From: Desulfonauticus submarinus | Lineage (GTDB): Bacteria > Desulfobacterota > Desulfovibrionia > Desulfovibrionales > Desulfonatronovibrionaceae | Length of the DNA stretch: 64,000 nucleotides | Reading direction: 5' to 3' | Assembly (NCBI RefSeq): GCF_900104045.1 | Contig: NZ_FNIN01000002.1 | Coordinates: 295,478-359,477 of the forward strand | Shown: positions 53,656 to 63,771 of the stretch, one piece after another | Layout of the letters: each line of letters opens with the position of its first letter | Numbering within the stretch: position 1 is the first letter of the stretch | Made by a program: the position numbers and the translations under genes | The notes under the pieces: model-generated | Told to the model about the DNA's origin: nothing | Databases searched by the model: none | Seen by the model: the letters and a program-made list of their open reading frames with translations, nothing else

Positions 53656-56298
53656 TTAAATATTTTTAATTATTTCTTTTAATTTTAAAATTGCCTTGTC
53701 TAATTTATCTCCTAAGGGACCACCTGCTTGAGCTAAATCTGGTCTTCCGCCCCCGCCTCCGCCAACTTCTTTGGCAACTTGTTTTATTAATTGGGGTGCA
53801 GTGAACTTAGAATGCAAATCTTTTGATACAGACAAAAGTAAATTCGCTTTTCCTTGTTTAGCCGCAGCTAACAGAATAATACCAGAACTCATTTTAGAAC
53901 GCAAATCATCCATAAGTTTTCGTAATGCCCCTACATCTTCAATTTCCACCTTAACAGCTAGAACATCTATGCCAGACAAGGTTTCTTTTTTACTAAGAAG
54001 ATTTTTACCTTGATCAGAAGCAAATTTTTGTTCTAATCTTTTATTTTCTTTTAATAGAGTTTTATACTCTTTTATTAAACTCTTTATTTTCTCTGGAATT
54101 TGTCTAAAATTAACTTCTAATTCCTCTTGTGCAGATAAAAGTATCTCTTTTAAAGAGACTACATGCTTATAGGCATAAGTGCCAGTAAGAGCTTCAATTC
54201 TTCTAACTCCTGCAGCTACAGCCTCTTCATTTACAATCAAAAACAATCCTATTTGAGAGGTATTGTTAAGATGGGTTCCTCCACAAAGCTCTATAGAAAA
54301 ATCTCCTATCTTTACCACTCTAACTTTTTGATCATATTTTTCCCCAAACAAGGCCATAGCACCCATTTTTACAGCTTGTTCATATTCCATAATATCAGTC
54401 TGAACATTTAAACCAGTTAAAATAACTTTATTTACTTCTTCTTCTACTTGTTTAAGTTCATCTGGAGTTAATGCTTTTATATGAGTAAAATCAAAGCGCA
54501 ATCTTGTAGGTTCTACTAATGAACCTGCTTGTTTTACATGATCTCCTAATACTCTTCTAAGAGCCGCATGTAAAAGATGGGTAGCAGTATGATTACGAGC
54601 AGTGGCAATCCTGACTCCTTCTTGAACTTCTAAACTAATTTGTTCACCCTGCTGAACTGCTCCTTTTACAACCTCTACTTGATGAACAATCAAATCCTTT
54701 ACAGGTTTTAAAGTAGTTAAAACAGAGACTAATGCATTTTCTCCCTTAATAATCCCTGTATCTCCTACCTGTCCTCCACTTTCACCATAAAAAGGAGTCT
54801 TATCGCTAAGCAAAAATCCCTTTTCTCCTGTAGACAACTCTTTTACTTCTTTCCCTCTTTCATTTAGCAAACAGAGTATTTTACCTTGAGACTTTAAGGT
54901 ATCATATCCTTTAAATTCAACTTTAAAATCTTTACCAAGCAAGGTCCTAAACTGAGTGGCTATATCTTTTTCTCCGCTTCCTTTCCAAGCAGCCTTTGCC
55001 CTTTGTTTTTGTTCTTCCATAAACTGTTTAAAACCTTTTTCATCAACCTTAAATCCCCTTTTCTCTGCAATATCGTTTACAATATCTATAGGAAAACCAT
55101 ATGTATCATACAATCTAAAAACAACCTCTCCGCCTATCATCTTTTGCCCACTCTTTTCTAATGACAAAAGGGCTTCTTCTAATATCTTAAGGCCCTTATC
55201 CAAAGTCTTAGCAAAGCGTTCCTCTTCTTTTAAAATAACCTCTGAGGCAAAGGATTCACTTTCTTTTAACTCTGGGTAAGCTTCTCCCATCTCATGTACT
55301 ACAACCGTTAAAAATTCATTTAAAAATGGCTCATAAAACCCTAATACTCTACCAAAACGAAAAGCCCTACGAATCAATCTTCTTAAAACATATCCCCTAC
55401 CTTCATTAGAAGGCAAAATCCCATCTGCAATCATAAAGGCCATAGCCCTCAAATGGTCGGCAATTACTCTAAGAGCTGTGTCTATTTCTGGATCTGCTTT
55501 ATATTCTACTCTAGCCTTGTGGCAAAGAGCATCTATAATCCCTGTAAATAAATCTGAATCAAAATTAGAATACACTCCTTGACAAACTGCACTAATCCGC
55601 TCCAAACCCATTCCAGTATCTATACTTGGCCGAGGAAGAGGATTTAAATTGCCTTCCTCATCTCTATTATATTGCATAAATACTAAATTCCATATCTCCA
55701 AATAACGGTCGCAATCACATTTACCTATTCCACAATTAGGCCCACAGGCTAAATTCTCTCCTTGATCATATAAAATTTCAGAGCATGGACCACATGGACC
55801 AGTATCTCCCATTGACCAAAAATTATCCTTTTCTCCTAAACGAAAAATTCTTTCCTTTGGTACCCCTGCGACTTGCTGCCAAAGAGAAATAGCTTCTTCA
55901 TCATCTTTATACACAGTAATATAAAGCTTTAAAGGGTCTAATCCAAGCTCTTTAGTTAAAAACTCCCATGCAAACTTAATGGCATCTTTTTTAAAATAAT
56001 CTCCAAAAGAAAAATTGCCCAACATCTCAAAAAATGTATGATGTCTTGCAGTTCTTCCTACATTTTCCAAATCATTATGTTTTCCACCAACTCTAAGACA
56101 CTTCTGGGCAGTAGTTGCTCTAACGTATTCTCGCTTTTCCTGGCCTAAAAAAACCTTTTTAAACTGTACCATACCTGCATTAGTAAATAATAAGGTTGGA
56201 TCATCTTTGGGAATAAGAGAGGAACTAGGCACAATAGTATGACCATTTTTAGCAAAAAACTCTAAAAATTTTCTCCTTATCTCCTTAGACTTCAACAT
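53656..56298 (-). CDS. alaS: Alanyl-tRNA synthetase
   Basis: An 880-residue class II synthetase with all usual parts. Catalytic motifs are [38 protein letters not shown] and [13 protein letters not shown]. The editing domain has [15 protein letters not shown] and [17 protein letters not shown], giving the His, His, Cys and His zinc ligands. The C-Ala domain ends with [20 protein letters not shown]. The length fits the family. It follows recA by 59 bp; recA-alaS adjacency is common in several bacterial groups including Desulfobacterota. Confidence 0.98.
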   Translation of the reverse strand: MLKSKEIRRKFLEFFAKNGHTIVPSSSLIPKDDPTLLFTNAGMVQFKKVFLGQEKREYVRATTAQKCLRVGGKHNDLENVGRTARHHTFFEMLGNFSFGDYFKKDAIKFAWEFLTKELGLDPLKLYITVYKDDEEAISLWQQVAGVPKERIFRLGEKDNFWSMGDTGPCGPCSEILYDQGENLACGPNCGIGKCDCDRYLEIWNLVFMQYNRDEEGNLNPLPRPSIDTGMGLERISAVCQGVYSNFDSDLFTGIIDALCHKARVEYKADPEIDTALRVIADHLRAMAFMIADGILPSNEGRGYVLRRLIRRAFRFGRVLGFYEPFLNEFLTVVVHEMGEAYPELKESESFASEVILKEEERFAKTLDKGLKILEEALLSLEKSGQKMIGGEVVFRLYDTYGFPIDIVNDIAEKRGFKVDEKGFKQFMEEQKQRAKAAWKGSGEKDIATQFRTLLGKDFKVEFKGYDTLKSQGKILCLLNERGKEVKELSTGEKGFLLSDKTPFYGESGGQVGDTGIIKGENALVSVLTTLKPVKDLIVHQVEVVKGAVQQGEQISLEVQEGVRIATARNHTATHLLHAALRRVLGDHVKQAGSLVEPTRLRFDFTHIKALTPDELKQVEEEVNKVILTGLNVQTDIMEYEQAVKMGAMALFGEKYDQKVRVVKIGDFSIELCGGTHLNNTSQIGLFLIVNEEAVAAGVRRIEALTGTYAYKHVVSLKEILLSAQEELEVNFRQIPEKIKSLIKEYKTLLKENKRLEQKFASDQGKNLLSKKETLSGIDVLAVKVEIEDVGALRKLMDDLRSKMSSGIILLAAAKQGKANLLLSVSKDLHSKFTAPQLIKQVAKEVGGGGGGRPDLAQAGGPLGDKLDKAILKLKEIIKNI

Positions 56299-56357
56299 AT
56301 CTACTCCTATATATAACTTTTCCTTTCTCTAAATATTTTTTTCAGATATAAAAGATG

Positions 56358-57407
56358 CTACTCTTTATTCTCCTCTAAATCTGGTTCTTCCACGGAAAAT
56401 CCTAATTTTTTCAGCACCTCGTTTTCAATAGCCAAAGCTAGATCTTTATTCTCTAAAAGCAACGAACGCACATTCTCCTTACCTTGACCTAACCTCTCAT
56501 CTCCAAATGCATACCAAGCTCCACTTTTATCCACCACTCCCAGCTTTACTCCTAAATCAATCAATTCACCCTCTCTAGAAATTCCTCTGCCGTACAAAAT
56601 ATCAAATTCTGCTTCTTTAAAAGGTGGCGCCACCTTATTTTTCACTACTTTTACTCTTACTCTATTCCCATAAATCTCATCTTTATCTTTTAAAGTCTGA
56701 ATTTTTCTAATATCCATGCGAATAGAAGAATAAAATTTCAAAGCATTTCCACCAGTAGTAGTTTCAGGACTTCCATACCCCATCATCCCAATCTTCATTC
56801 TTATTTGATTGATAAAAATAATCGCTGTTCTAGATTTATGAATTGTTCCTGTTAATTTACGCATAGCATGAGACATAAGGCGTGCCTGGCTGCCCACCTG
56901 AGTCTCTCCCATATTCCCTTCCAGTTCTGCCTGAGGTATAAGAGCAGCTACTGAATCCACCACTACTACATCTACTCCACCAGAACGCACCAATAAATCT
57001 GCAATTTCCAAAGCCTGTTCACCATAATCAGGTTGAGAAATTAAAAGCTCCTCAGTTTTTACTCCTAATTTTTTGGCATATTCCACATCCAAAGCATGTT
57101 CTGCATCAATAAATGCTGCTACTCCACCTTGTTTTTGAGCCTCTGCTATCACATGAAGAGCTAAAGTTGTTTTACCAGAAGATTCTGGGCCATAAATTTC
57201 TGTTACTCTGCCCCTAGGAATTCCACCTACTCCTAAGGCTAAATCCAACCCAATTGAGCCTGTAGGAATGGTAGGCACTTTTAAATGAGCATGATCAGAA
57301 AGGCGCATAACTGCACCTTGGCCAAATTTTCTTTCTATTGTAGTTAGAGCTGTTTCTAAAGCTTCTTTTTTGGCTTGTTCAGGACTTAAGGTATTCTTTT
57401 TTGCCAT
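56358..57407 (-). CDS. recA: Recombinase RecA
   Basis: A 349-residue DNA strand-exchange ATPase. Walker A is GPESSGKT at 73-80 and Walker B is [15 protein letters not shown]. The L1/L2 region includes [20 protein letters not shown] and [20 protein letters not shown]. The acidic C-terminal tail ([12 protein letters not shown]) is typical. The ATG is preceded by AAGGAGA. I could not find a CTGT-N8-ACAG or Gram-positive-type SOS box in the 75-bp upstream gap, so SOS control here would need another LexA motif or a promoter upstream of folE2/nikR. Confidence 0.99.
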   Translation of the reverse strand: MAKKNTLSPEQAKKEALETALTTIERKFGQGAVMRLSDHAHLKVPTIPTGSIGLDLALGVGGIPRGRVTEIYGPESSGKTTLALHVIAEAQKQGGVAAFIDAEHALDVEYAKKLGVKTEELLISQPDYGEQALEIADLLVRSGGVDVVVVDSVAALIPQAELEGNMGETQVGSQARLMSHAMRKLTGTIHKSRTAIIFINQIRMKIGMMGYGSPETTTGGNALKFYSSIRMDIRKIQTLKDKDEIYGNRVRVKVVKNKVAPPFKEAEFDILYGRGISREGELIDLGVKLGVVDKSGAWYAFGDERLGQGKENVRSLLLENKDLALAIENEVLKKLGFSVEEPDLEENKE

Positions 57408-57482
57408 CTCTAAATCTCCTTTTATGTTAATCTAAAATGCCATCATTTCTAATGACCATATATAATTTTTTTATATTATCTT

Positions 57483-58286
57483 TTAACTTTTATTCAATTT
57501 AGTAGCGTCAAAACTTTCTATAATAGCGTATGCACTATGGTTATGAATAGATTCATAGCTTTCAACTTCGACTTTATACCATAAAATATTATCAAGATCA
57601 TTTAGTTCTCTTGCAACATTTCTTACAACATCCTCTACAAATGTAGGATTGGAAAACGCATTTTCTGTAACTTTTTTTTCATCTTCTCGTTTTAAAAGAG
57701 GATATACAGGAGAAGAACCAGATTTTAAAGCAATCTCTATTAAATCTTCTAGCCAAAGAAATTTTTTTATTTGCGCAGTAATAGAAACAAAAGTGCGTTG
57801 GCTATGGGCTCCTTTGTCACTAATTGCAAGAGAGCATGGACATACTGTCATCACAGGAACAGCTACTTTTAAAACAAAAGATAGTTCTTTCCCTTTCATG
57901 TTCCCTTCTACTTTAGCCAAAAAATCCATTTCAAATACTTGCCCACTAGCAGGAGATTTTTGCTCTAAAAAATAAGGGAAAACAAAGCTCACATGAGCTT
58001 GTTTAGCGTGTAATTTATGCTGTAAATCCAATAAAAGTTTTTTTAAGCTCTCATAACTTAACTTCTTTTCCCAAGAGGCTAGTGCCTCTAAAAACCTGCT
58101 CATATGAGTACCTTTAAACTCTTTTGGCAGGTCCACACTTAAATCAACCTCTGCAACTGTATGTTGAAGCCCTTTTTGTTTATCTAAAATTTCTAAAGGC
58201 AGCTTAAGCGATTTTATCCCTACCCGATTAATATCCAAAGGAACGTCTGCAGGTGTATTTTGAATATCCTCAAGGCCTTTAGACAT
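57483..58286 (-). CDS. folE2: GTP cyclohydrolase IB (FolE2)
   Basis: A 267-residue enzyme that makes 7,8-dihydroneopterin triphosphate from GTP, the first step to folate and queuosine-type compounds. FolE2 is the metal-flexible form that can replace the zinc enzyme FolE. The catalytic and metal residues are in TVCPCSLAISDKGAHSQRTF (C149, C151, H161), with GTHMSRFLEALA and NPTFVEDVVRNVAREL supporting the family. Its ATG overlaps the nikR stop (TAATG), so it is translationally coupled to a nickel regulator. Confidence 0.94.
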   Translation of the reverse strand: MSKGLEDIQNTPADVPLDINRVGIKSLKLPLEILDKQKGLQHTVAEVDLSVDLPKEFKGTHMSRFLEALASWEKKLSYESLKKLLLDLQHKLHAKQAHVSFVFPYFLEQKSPASGQVFEMDFLAKVEGNMKGKELSFVLKVAVPVMTVCPCSLAISDKGAHSQRTFVSITAQIKKFLWLEDLIEIALKSGSSPVYPLLKREDEKKVTENAFSNPTFVEDVVRNVARELNDLDNILWYKVEVESYESIHNHSAYAIIESFDATKLNKS

Positions 58287-58705
58287 TATAAAATCTCTTC
58301 TCCTGTGGTAGTCATTGATAAATGACCATGCTTAACTCCCTTGGTAGAGATAAGTTTTTCAGCTGTCTCTTTTATTTTATATCCAGTGCCTCGCAAAATT
58401 AGCACTTCCAAACAATTATGATGATCTAAATGAATATGAAGGGAAGTAATAATGACATCTAAGGCATCGTGTTGAATCTCTGTGAGTTTTTGAGATAAAT
58501 CACTTTGATGATGATCATAAACCATACTTAGGATACCCACTATTTCTTTATCTGGGTCTTCCCATTCTTTTTGCACTAAAGCATTACGAATAAGGTCTCT
58601 TATTGCCTCTGATCTGGTTTGATAACTTTTTTCCTCACAAAGTTTATCAAATTTTTTTAGCAAATCTGAATCTAAAGAAACGCCAAAACGAATAGTTTTT
58701 CCCAC
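58286..58705 (-). CDS. nikR: NikR nickel-responsive transcriptional regulator
   Basis: A 139-residue ribbon-helix-helix regulator. The N-terminal DNA-binding part is [20 protein letters not shown] followed by [16 protein letters not shown]. The C-terminal ACT-like domain carries the high-affinity nickel site H79, H90, H92 and C98, in QHDALDVI and [16 protein letters not shown], with the exact spacing of E. coli NikR (76, 87, 89, 95). It represses nickel uptake when nickel is plentiful. No nickel transporter or hydrogenase gene is in the window. Its closest partner is folE2, directly coupled downstream. Confidence 0.95.
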   Translation of the reverse strand: MGKTIRFGVSLDSDLLKKFDKLCEEKSYQTRSEAIRDLIRNALVQKEWEDPDKEIVGILSMVYDHHQSDLSQKLTEIQHDALDVIITSLHIHLDHHNCLEVLILRGTGYKIKETAEKLISTKGVKHGHLSMTTTGEEIL

Positions 58706-58799
58706 TTTCGCCTCCTTTTACAAGGTTTTTGGTTAGCATTAATATTTCCTGCTAACAATTCCCCTTTTATTCTACTATCATAAAACAAACTTTAAAAGC

Positions 58800-59429
58800 T
58801 TACTGCTCCAACTGCCAAACTTCTACTATAGGATCTTGGTCCTGCAAACTTATCTTCTGACTAGCTATTTTTTGGACTTTCCACCCCTTAGTTTCTAAAA
58901 AAGGTATACTTTCTAAAGAAACATCTCTTCTTGGATTACTAAGCCAAATAAAACCGCCTGGTTTTAATATTTGAGAAAATAGAGAGTTTATTGGTTCAAA
59001 AAAACATTTCTCATACAAAACATCGCTCGCCAAAATAAAATCCACACTATTTGCTTTTAAACTAGGTTGAAGCCAATCCATTGTTAAAAATAATAAATTT
59101 CTTACTTGATTATATTTTTGACTCATCTTCGCAAAATAAAGGGCTTCATATTCACAGTCAAAACTAACCATTTTACTACCTATTTTAGCAGCTACCATAC
59201 TTACTAATCCCAGTCCACAGCCTACTTCCAAACCTAACTTATTTTTAAAACGCTCTTTATTGTTATCCACCAACTCAGCAAGCAATTTAGCAGCAGGCCA
59301 AATTTCTAGCCAATAAGGTATATTATCTACTTCATCTTCCCCTATTCTATTCCAGTACGACTCCAAGTCTGTAGGTCTAAAAAAAGTCCATTTACAAAAA
59401 TTAATGTCTATATTTAAAATTTTTGTCAT
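58800..59429 (-). CDS. SAM-dependent methyltransferase (METTL20/lysine-type family)
   Basis: A 209-residue class I methyltransferase. The SAM motif is LGLEVGCGLGLVSMVAAKIG (about residues 65-84), followed by VSFDCEYEALYFAKM as motif II. VDFILASDVLYEKCFFEPIN carries the D-V-L-Y post-motif seen in the METTL20/METTL21-like protein lysine methyltransferases. KPGGFIWLSNPRRD continues the fold. The target is unknown; a protein substrate is only suggested by the motif style. It lies between nikR and the ABC transporter on the same strand, 20 bp after the transporter ATPase stop. Confidence 0.8.
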   Translation of the reverse strand: MTKILNIDINFCKWTFFRPTDLESYWNRIGEDEVDNIPYWLEIWPAAKLLAELVDNNKERFKNKLGLEVGCGLGLVSMVAAKIGSKMVSFDCEYEALYFAKMSQKYNQVRNLLFLTMDWLQPSLKANSVDFILASDVLYEKCFFEPINSLFSQILKPGGFIWLSNPRRDVSLESIPFLETKGWKVQKIASQKISLQDQDPIVEVWQLEQ

Positions 59430-59449
59430 AGCGTAATAAACAATTTTTC

Positions 59450-60949
59450 TTACTCTTTTATCCCACCTGCCATATAAAAACCTATTTGTTTCACTTGCTC
59501 TTTGTCATGCACAGAAAAGTCTGCTACTATTTTGCCTCGAAAAATTACTGCAACCCTATCAGCCAATGTTAGAGCTTCATTAAGGTCTCCACTTACCAAC
59601 AAAATACCTGCGTGGGCTTTAGCCTTTGTGAGGAGAGAAAAAACCTCATTTGTAGCGCCAATATCTAATCCCTGAGTAGGTTGCTCTGCTATAATCAGTT
59701 TAGGTCTTCGATAAAATTCCCGCGCCAATACCAACTTTTGCAAATTCCCACCACTTAAATGTTTTGCCTGTACCTTAGTTGAAGGTGTTTTTATTTTAAA
59801 TTCTTCAATCTTAGTCCACAAAACTTTTTCTGCCTCTTTTTGGCGCAGGAAAAAACCTCTTTGAAATCCATTTCTTGTGGTAAGCAAAAAATTCTCCGTA
59901 AGGTTTAAGTTAGGACACGTAGCCATTCCTAAACGATTTTCTGGCACATAAGCCAACGAGTTTGTCCAACGATATTGCTTAAAAAACTCAGACGCAGGTC
60001 TACCAAGAATGGTTACTTTGCCCCTATAATGAAAGTTTAAGCCGGCTATAATCTCTACCAATTCTTGCTGACCATTGCCAGCTACACCTACTAAGGCTAA
60101 AATCTCTCCTCTTCTCAGAGAAAAAGATACTTTTTTTACTTTTCTCGCTTGTAAGTCCTGGACTTCTAGAACAGTTTCCTTTGGCTCAATAGCTTCTCTC
60201 GGAACATTTAATAAAATCTCTTTTCCAACCATTTTAAAAGCCAATTCTTTTGGCGAAGCAACTTCATTGGTTTTTGTTTTGGCAACTATTTTACCTTTTC
60301 TTAAAATAGCTATTTCATCTGAAATGGCTAAAACTTCTTCTAATTTATGGCTAATAAATACAATTGCAGTGCCTTTTTTAGCCATGTTTTTTAAGCCAGC
60401 AAACAATTTTTCTGTCTCGGTAGGCGTTAAAACAGATGTAGGTTCATCTAAAATCAAAACCTTACTATCCTGAGCTAAAAGCTTTAAAATCTCTACTCGC
60501 TGTTTTTCACCCATAGAAAGGTTAAAAACCTTTTCCTCTAAATCAACTTCTAAACCATATTGTTTAGCTAATTGTTTTATCTCTTGTAGAATTCTTTTTT
60601 TATTTAGCCAAAAACCAGGCTCTTTTCCCAAGGCAATGTTTTCCCATACCTTCATTTCTTCTACTAGAGTAAAATGTTGATAAACCATGCCAATTTTATG
60701 TTCTATGGCTTTTTTTTCTGAATCTAAAACAACAGGCTTACCTTTTATTTCTATTGTTCCAGAAGTAGGTAAAATTTTACCTGCTAAAATTGACATGAGG
60801 GTACTTTTACCTGCCCCATTTTCACCCAACAAAGCTAAAATTTGGCCAGGATAAATATCTAAATAAATATTAGAATTGGCCTCAATCGTCCCAAATCGTT
60901 TACAAATATTTTTAAGCCTAACTAAAGGCTTCTTGTAAGAACCATTCAT
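59450..60949 (-). CDS. Nup/BMP-type nucleoside ABC transporter, tandem ATPase
   Basis: A 499-residue protein with two fused ABC domains, as in the ribose and nucleoside (NupA/YufO-type) importers. The first half has Walker A GENGAGKST, signature LSMGEKQRVEI and Walker B VLILDEPTSVLTP. The second half has the degenerate Walker A GVAGNGQQEL, signature LSGGNLQKLVLAREF and the EQPTQGLDIGA region typical of this family. It serves the two permeases upstream on the same strand. A substrate-binding lipoprotein (BMP family) is not in the window. Confidence 0.9.
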   Translation of the reverse strand: MNGSYKKPLVRLKNICKRFGTIEANSNIYLDIYPGQILALLGENGAGKSTLMSILAGKILPTSGTIEIKGKPVVLDSEKKAIEHKIGMVYQHFTLVEEMKVWENIALGKEPGFWLNKKRILQEIKQLAKQYGLEVDLEEKVFNLSMGEKQRVEILKLLAQDSKVLILDEPTSVLTPTETEKLFAGLKNMAKKGTAIVFISHKLEEVLAISDEIAILRKGKIVAKTKTNEVASPKELAFKMVGKEILLNVPREAIEPKETVLEVQDLQARKVKKVSFSLRRGEILALVGVAGNGQQELVEIIAGLNFHYRGKVTILGRPASEFFKQYRWTNSLAYVPENRLGMATCPNLNLTENFLLTTRNGFQRGFFLRQKEAEKVLWTKIEEFKIKTPSTKVQAKHLSGGNLQKLVLAREFYRRPKLIIAEQPTQGLDIGATNEVFSLLTKAKAHAGILLVSGDLNEALTLADRVAVIFRGKIVADFSVHDKEQVKQIGFYMAGGIKE

Positions 60950-60966
60950 AAGCTAAAATTATGCTT

Positions 60967-61446
60967 CTAACGCTGATGAACAATAGGTTGCACAAACTGA
61001 TGTTCTGAATCCCAAGGGAAAAGTATCCACGTATCCTGACTAACTTCTGTAATAAACGTATCAACTATAGGACGTCCTGCTGGCTTAGCATATACAGTGG
61101 CAAAATGAGCCTTGGGTAACATATTTCTTACCAATTCTGCTGTTTTACCTGTATCTACTAGATCATCAATAATTAACCAACCATCTCCTTTGCCATTTAC
61201 TCTTTTTAGAACCACGCTTTCTCCTTGAGCCTGCCAATCATAGCTCGCCACACACACTGTATCTACTAAACGTATCTCTAACTCTCTTGCTACAATCGCA
61301 GCAGGCACAAGACCGCCTCTCGTAATTGCCACAATACGTTCAAAAGGGCCTAATTCTAAAAGACGCCACGCCAAGGCCTTAGAATCTCTATGAAGTTGCT
61401 CCCAAGAAATAGGATATGTTTTTTTATAACGAGAAGTATTCATCAA
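60967..61446 (-). CDS. gpt: Xanthine/guanine phosphoribosyltransferase
   Basis: A 159-residue type I phosphoribosyltransferase that salvages guanine and xanthine to nucleotides. It resembles E. coli Gpt closely: [54 protein letters not shown] (the PRPP-binding loop), [20 protein letters not shown] and [10 protein letters not shown]. It is placed between the permease and the ATPase of a nucleoside importer, implying that imported purines are trapped at once. The start is the ATG at 61446 or the next codon; both give MMNT/MNTS. Confidence 0.94.
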   Translation of the reverse strand: MMNTSRYKKTYPISWEQLHRDSKALAWRLLELGPFERIVAITRGGLVPAAIVARELEIRLVDTVCVASYDWQAQGESVVLKRVNGKGDGWLIIDDLVDTGKTAELVRNMLPKAHFATVYAKPAGRPIVDTFITEVSQDTWILFPWDSEHQFVQPIVHQR

Positions 61447-61459
61447 AATATCTCCTTAA

Positions 61460-62383
61460 CTAATCCTTAGGCTCTATATTCAATCCTAAATGAGCAGGTC
61501 CATTAAATCCTTTCTTCTTAATACAAGCAAACAACAATACCCCTATTGTTAAAATATAAGGACACATCAACAACAAAGAAGAGGGAATATTTGTCCCCAT
61601 TGCCTGAATCCTTAACTGTAAAGCCATCACCCCCCCAAACAAATAAGCTCCCCAAATAGCTCTAAAAGGACGCCAAAAAGCAAAAATAACCAACGCAACA
61701 GCAATCCAACCTCGTCCAGCTGTAAGCCCATTAGTCCACACATGAGTATAGGCCAAAGACAAATAAGCTCCACCTAATCCTACTAAAAAAGCTCCTCCTA
61801 TCAATCCTATCCATTGATAAAAAAAGACATTAATACCACTTGCCTTAGCTGCATAAGGATTTTCTCCTACAGCAGTAAGCCTAAGACCAAATCTCGTATA
61901 ATTAAACAAAAAAAACAAAAGAGGAGCTAAACTAAGAGACAAATAAACTAAAAAGTCATGATCAAAAAGAACTTCCCCTAAAAAAGGAATATCTTTTAAA
62001 AAAGTTACCTCTAATGCCGTAAATCCATGCGTTTGAATCCCTACAAAAGGAGTCCCTAAAAAATTTGCCAAGCCCAATCCAAAAATAGTTATGGCAAGCC
62101 CAGATACAACTTGATTCCCCCTAAAAATAATACAAATAATACCATGTATTATTCCAAGCAAAGCCGCACCTATCCCACCAGCCAACAGACCTAAATACGG
62201 ATTTCCTGTTATAAGAGTGAAATAAAAGGCAAAAAAAGCACCTAGAGCCATCATGCCTTCCACTCCTAAATTTAGAATACCGCCTTTCTCAGTAAGTATT
62301 TCTCCTAGGGTAGCAAATAAGATTGGCGTCCCAGCTTGAATAGTAGCAGAAAACAAAGAAGATATGATTTCTAAATCAACCAT
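61460..62383 (-). CDS. Nup/BMP-type nucleoside ABC transporter permease
   Basis: A 307-residue permease with about eight hydrophobic helices, of the ribose/nucleoside branched-chain-like permease family (YufQ/NupC-like). It begins ISSLFSATIQAGTPILFATL and has GEILTEKGGILNLGVEGMMA, the family signature. Other support comes from ICIIFRGNQVVSGLAITIFG and RFGLRLTAVGENPYAAKASG. It lies four bases after the first permease stop and 13 bases before gpt. The substrate is probably a purine nucleoside or base, inferred from the embedded gpt. Confidence 0.92.
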   Translation of the reverse strand: MVDLEIISSLFSATIQAGTPILFATLGEILTEKGGILNLGVEGMMALGAFFAFYFTLITGNPYLGLLAGGIGAALLGIIHGIICIIFRGNQVVSGLAITIFGLGLANFLGTPFVGIQTHGFTALEVTFLKDIPFLGEVLFDHDFLVYLSLSLAPLLFFLFNYTRFGLRLTAVGENPYAAKASGINVFFYQWIGLIGGAFLVGLGGAYLSLAYTHVWTNGLTAGRGWIAVALVIFAFWRPFRAIWGAYLFGGVMALQLRIQAMGTNIPSSLLLMCPYILTIGVLLFACIKKKGFNGPAHLGLNIEPKD

Positions 62384-62387
62384 TTCC

Positions 62388-63443
62388 TCATTGCCTTATC
62401 AATTTATATTCTTTAAAAAAAGACATTATTAATATTATCAACAATAAAAGACCCTGCAGAACATGAGAAAAAGATGCAGGTACTTGCATTTCTAGTTGTA
62501 AATTCTCCACTCCAACCCTAAATCCTGCCAAAAGTAAAGAAAAGACACCTATATAAAAAGGGGATAATTCTGCAAGCCAAGCAACAATAATTGCAGTATA
62601 TCCGTAACCAAGAATAACACTCGGCTGAAGTCGATTTAAATTTGCAGATACTTCCACAAAGCCAGCAATCCCAGCTAAAAAACCACTTAAAAACATGCTT
62701 AATAAAATAAGATTATTATATTTGATATAAGCATAAATTGCACTCTTAGAACTCTCTCCACAAATTTTTAACTCATAACCTATTTTAGTATATTTTAAAA
62801 AAATAAAAAACAAAATGCCAATAAATATTGCCAAAACAAGACCTGTATTAATTCTAGTATCACCTATTGTACCTAAAATTGCATTATCTGGGAAAATAGG
62901 AGACATTGGAAAACCAAAACTAATAGGATCTTTCAATGGACCATACACTAAGTATTCTAAAAAATAAATTCCTATATAATTTAACATCAAAGTAATAATA
63001 ATTTCATTGGCTTCATATTTTACCTTTAAATAACCTGCCAAAAGAGCAAACAGCCCCCCAAAAAAACCTGCAACTAACCCCATGCTCACAAGCATTGCTT
63101 TTCCCAAAGACAACCCTGAAAGGGCTACCAGACTAGCCCCAATAGCACCGAGAGCATACTGTCCTTCAGCACCTATATTCCAAATTCTAAGCTTAAAGGC
63201 TAAAGCAACACCAAGAGAACAAAAATAAATAGGAATGGCTTTAATAATCATATCTTCCAAAGCAAATTTAGATCCAAACCCACCTTGGAAAAATAAAACT
63301 ATCCCGTGCCAAGGCTCTTTATTTTGCAACTTCAACAAACAAGCCCCAAGTAAAACTGCTAGCAAAAATGAACTTAAAACAATAAACAGCTTAAATAAGG
63401 GGCTAGCACCTTTTTCTTTTTTAACAATGCGTATTTTCGGCAT
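62388..63443 (-). CDS. Nup/BMP-type nucleoside ABC transporter permease
   Basis: A 351-residue permease of the YufP/NupB-like type and the first gene of the transporter operon in this window. Ten or so hydrophobic segments follow a short basic N-terminus (MPKIRIVKKEKG). Family features are LRIWNIGAEGQYALGAIGAS, KYEANEIIITLMLNYIGIYF and KYTKIGYELKICGESSKSAI. The ATG lacks a strong Shine-Dalgarno. No purine riboswitch is evident in the upstream 330 bases. Confidence 0.92.
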   Translation of the reverse strand: MPKIRIVKKEKGASPLFKLFIVLSSFLLAVLLGACLLKLQNKEPWHGIVLFFQGGFGSKFALEDMIIKAIPIYFCSLGVALAFKLRIWNIGAEGQYALGAIGASLVALSGLSLGKAMLVSMGLVAGFFGGLFALLAGYLKVKYEANEIIITLMLNYIGIYFLEYLVYGPLKDPISFGFPMSPIFPDNAILGTIGDTRINTGLVLAIFIGILFFIFLKYTKIGYELKICGESSKSAIYAYIKYNNLILLSMFLSGFLAGIAGFVEVSANLNRLQPSVILGYGYTAIIVAWLAELSPFYIGVFSLLLAGFRVGVENLQLEMQVPASFSHVLQGLLLLIILIMSFFKEYKLIRQ

Positions 63444-63585
63444 ATCTTTTTTAATAAGTTTATCTGTTTTGTTGTTATGCTGTTAAAGAAGATGTTATTT
63501 AGCCTCAAATTAAAAGCTAGGCAACTCTTTTCTTAAGGAAAACTACGGGTAATCATGGATTAAACTGTTCCCATCTCAAAAACAA

Positions 63586-63610
63586 AGTTCCCCCTTTTAA
63601 AGGGGAAACT
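63586..63610. repeat. Near-perfect 25-bp palindrome
   Basis: AGTTCCCCCTTTTAAAGGGG extends to AAACT to give an almost symmetrical hairpin in the divergent gap 63444-63771. On the minus strand it is followed by TTTGTTTTTG, so it could act as a terminator for leftward transcription or be a copy of a dispersed CCCCTTT/AAAGGGG palindrome. Nothing else recognisable lies in this 328-bp gap. Confidence 0.6.
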
Positions 63611-63771
63611 GAAAACTATTTATTATGTATGAAGAATGGGATTAAATTGTTCTATAGTAAAAAACACCTCGTCAACTAAAAATTCTTAATAAAACTATTT
63701 CTAACAAGATATTGACCTTTACTAAATAAACACCTAACTTTTACCTAGAATCAATACCAAAGGACAAAACC

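Noticed and set aside
57408..57482. SOS box upstream of recA
   Set aside because: Neither CTGT-N8-ACAG nor a GAAC-N4-GTTC type site is visible in the gap.
63444..63771. Purine riboswitch upstream of the nucleoside transporter
   Set aside because: The conserved loop and junction sequences of the purine aptamer are not found on the minus strand.
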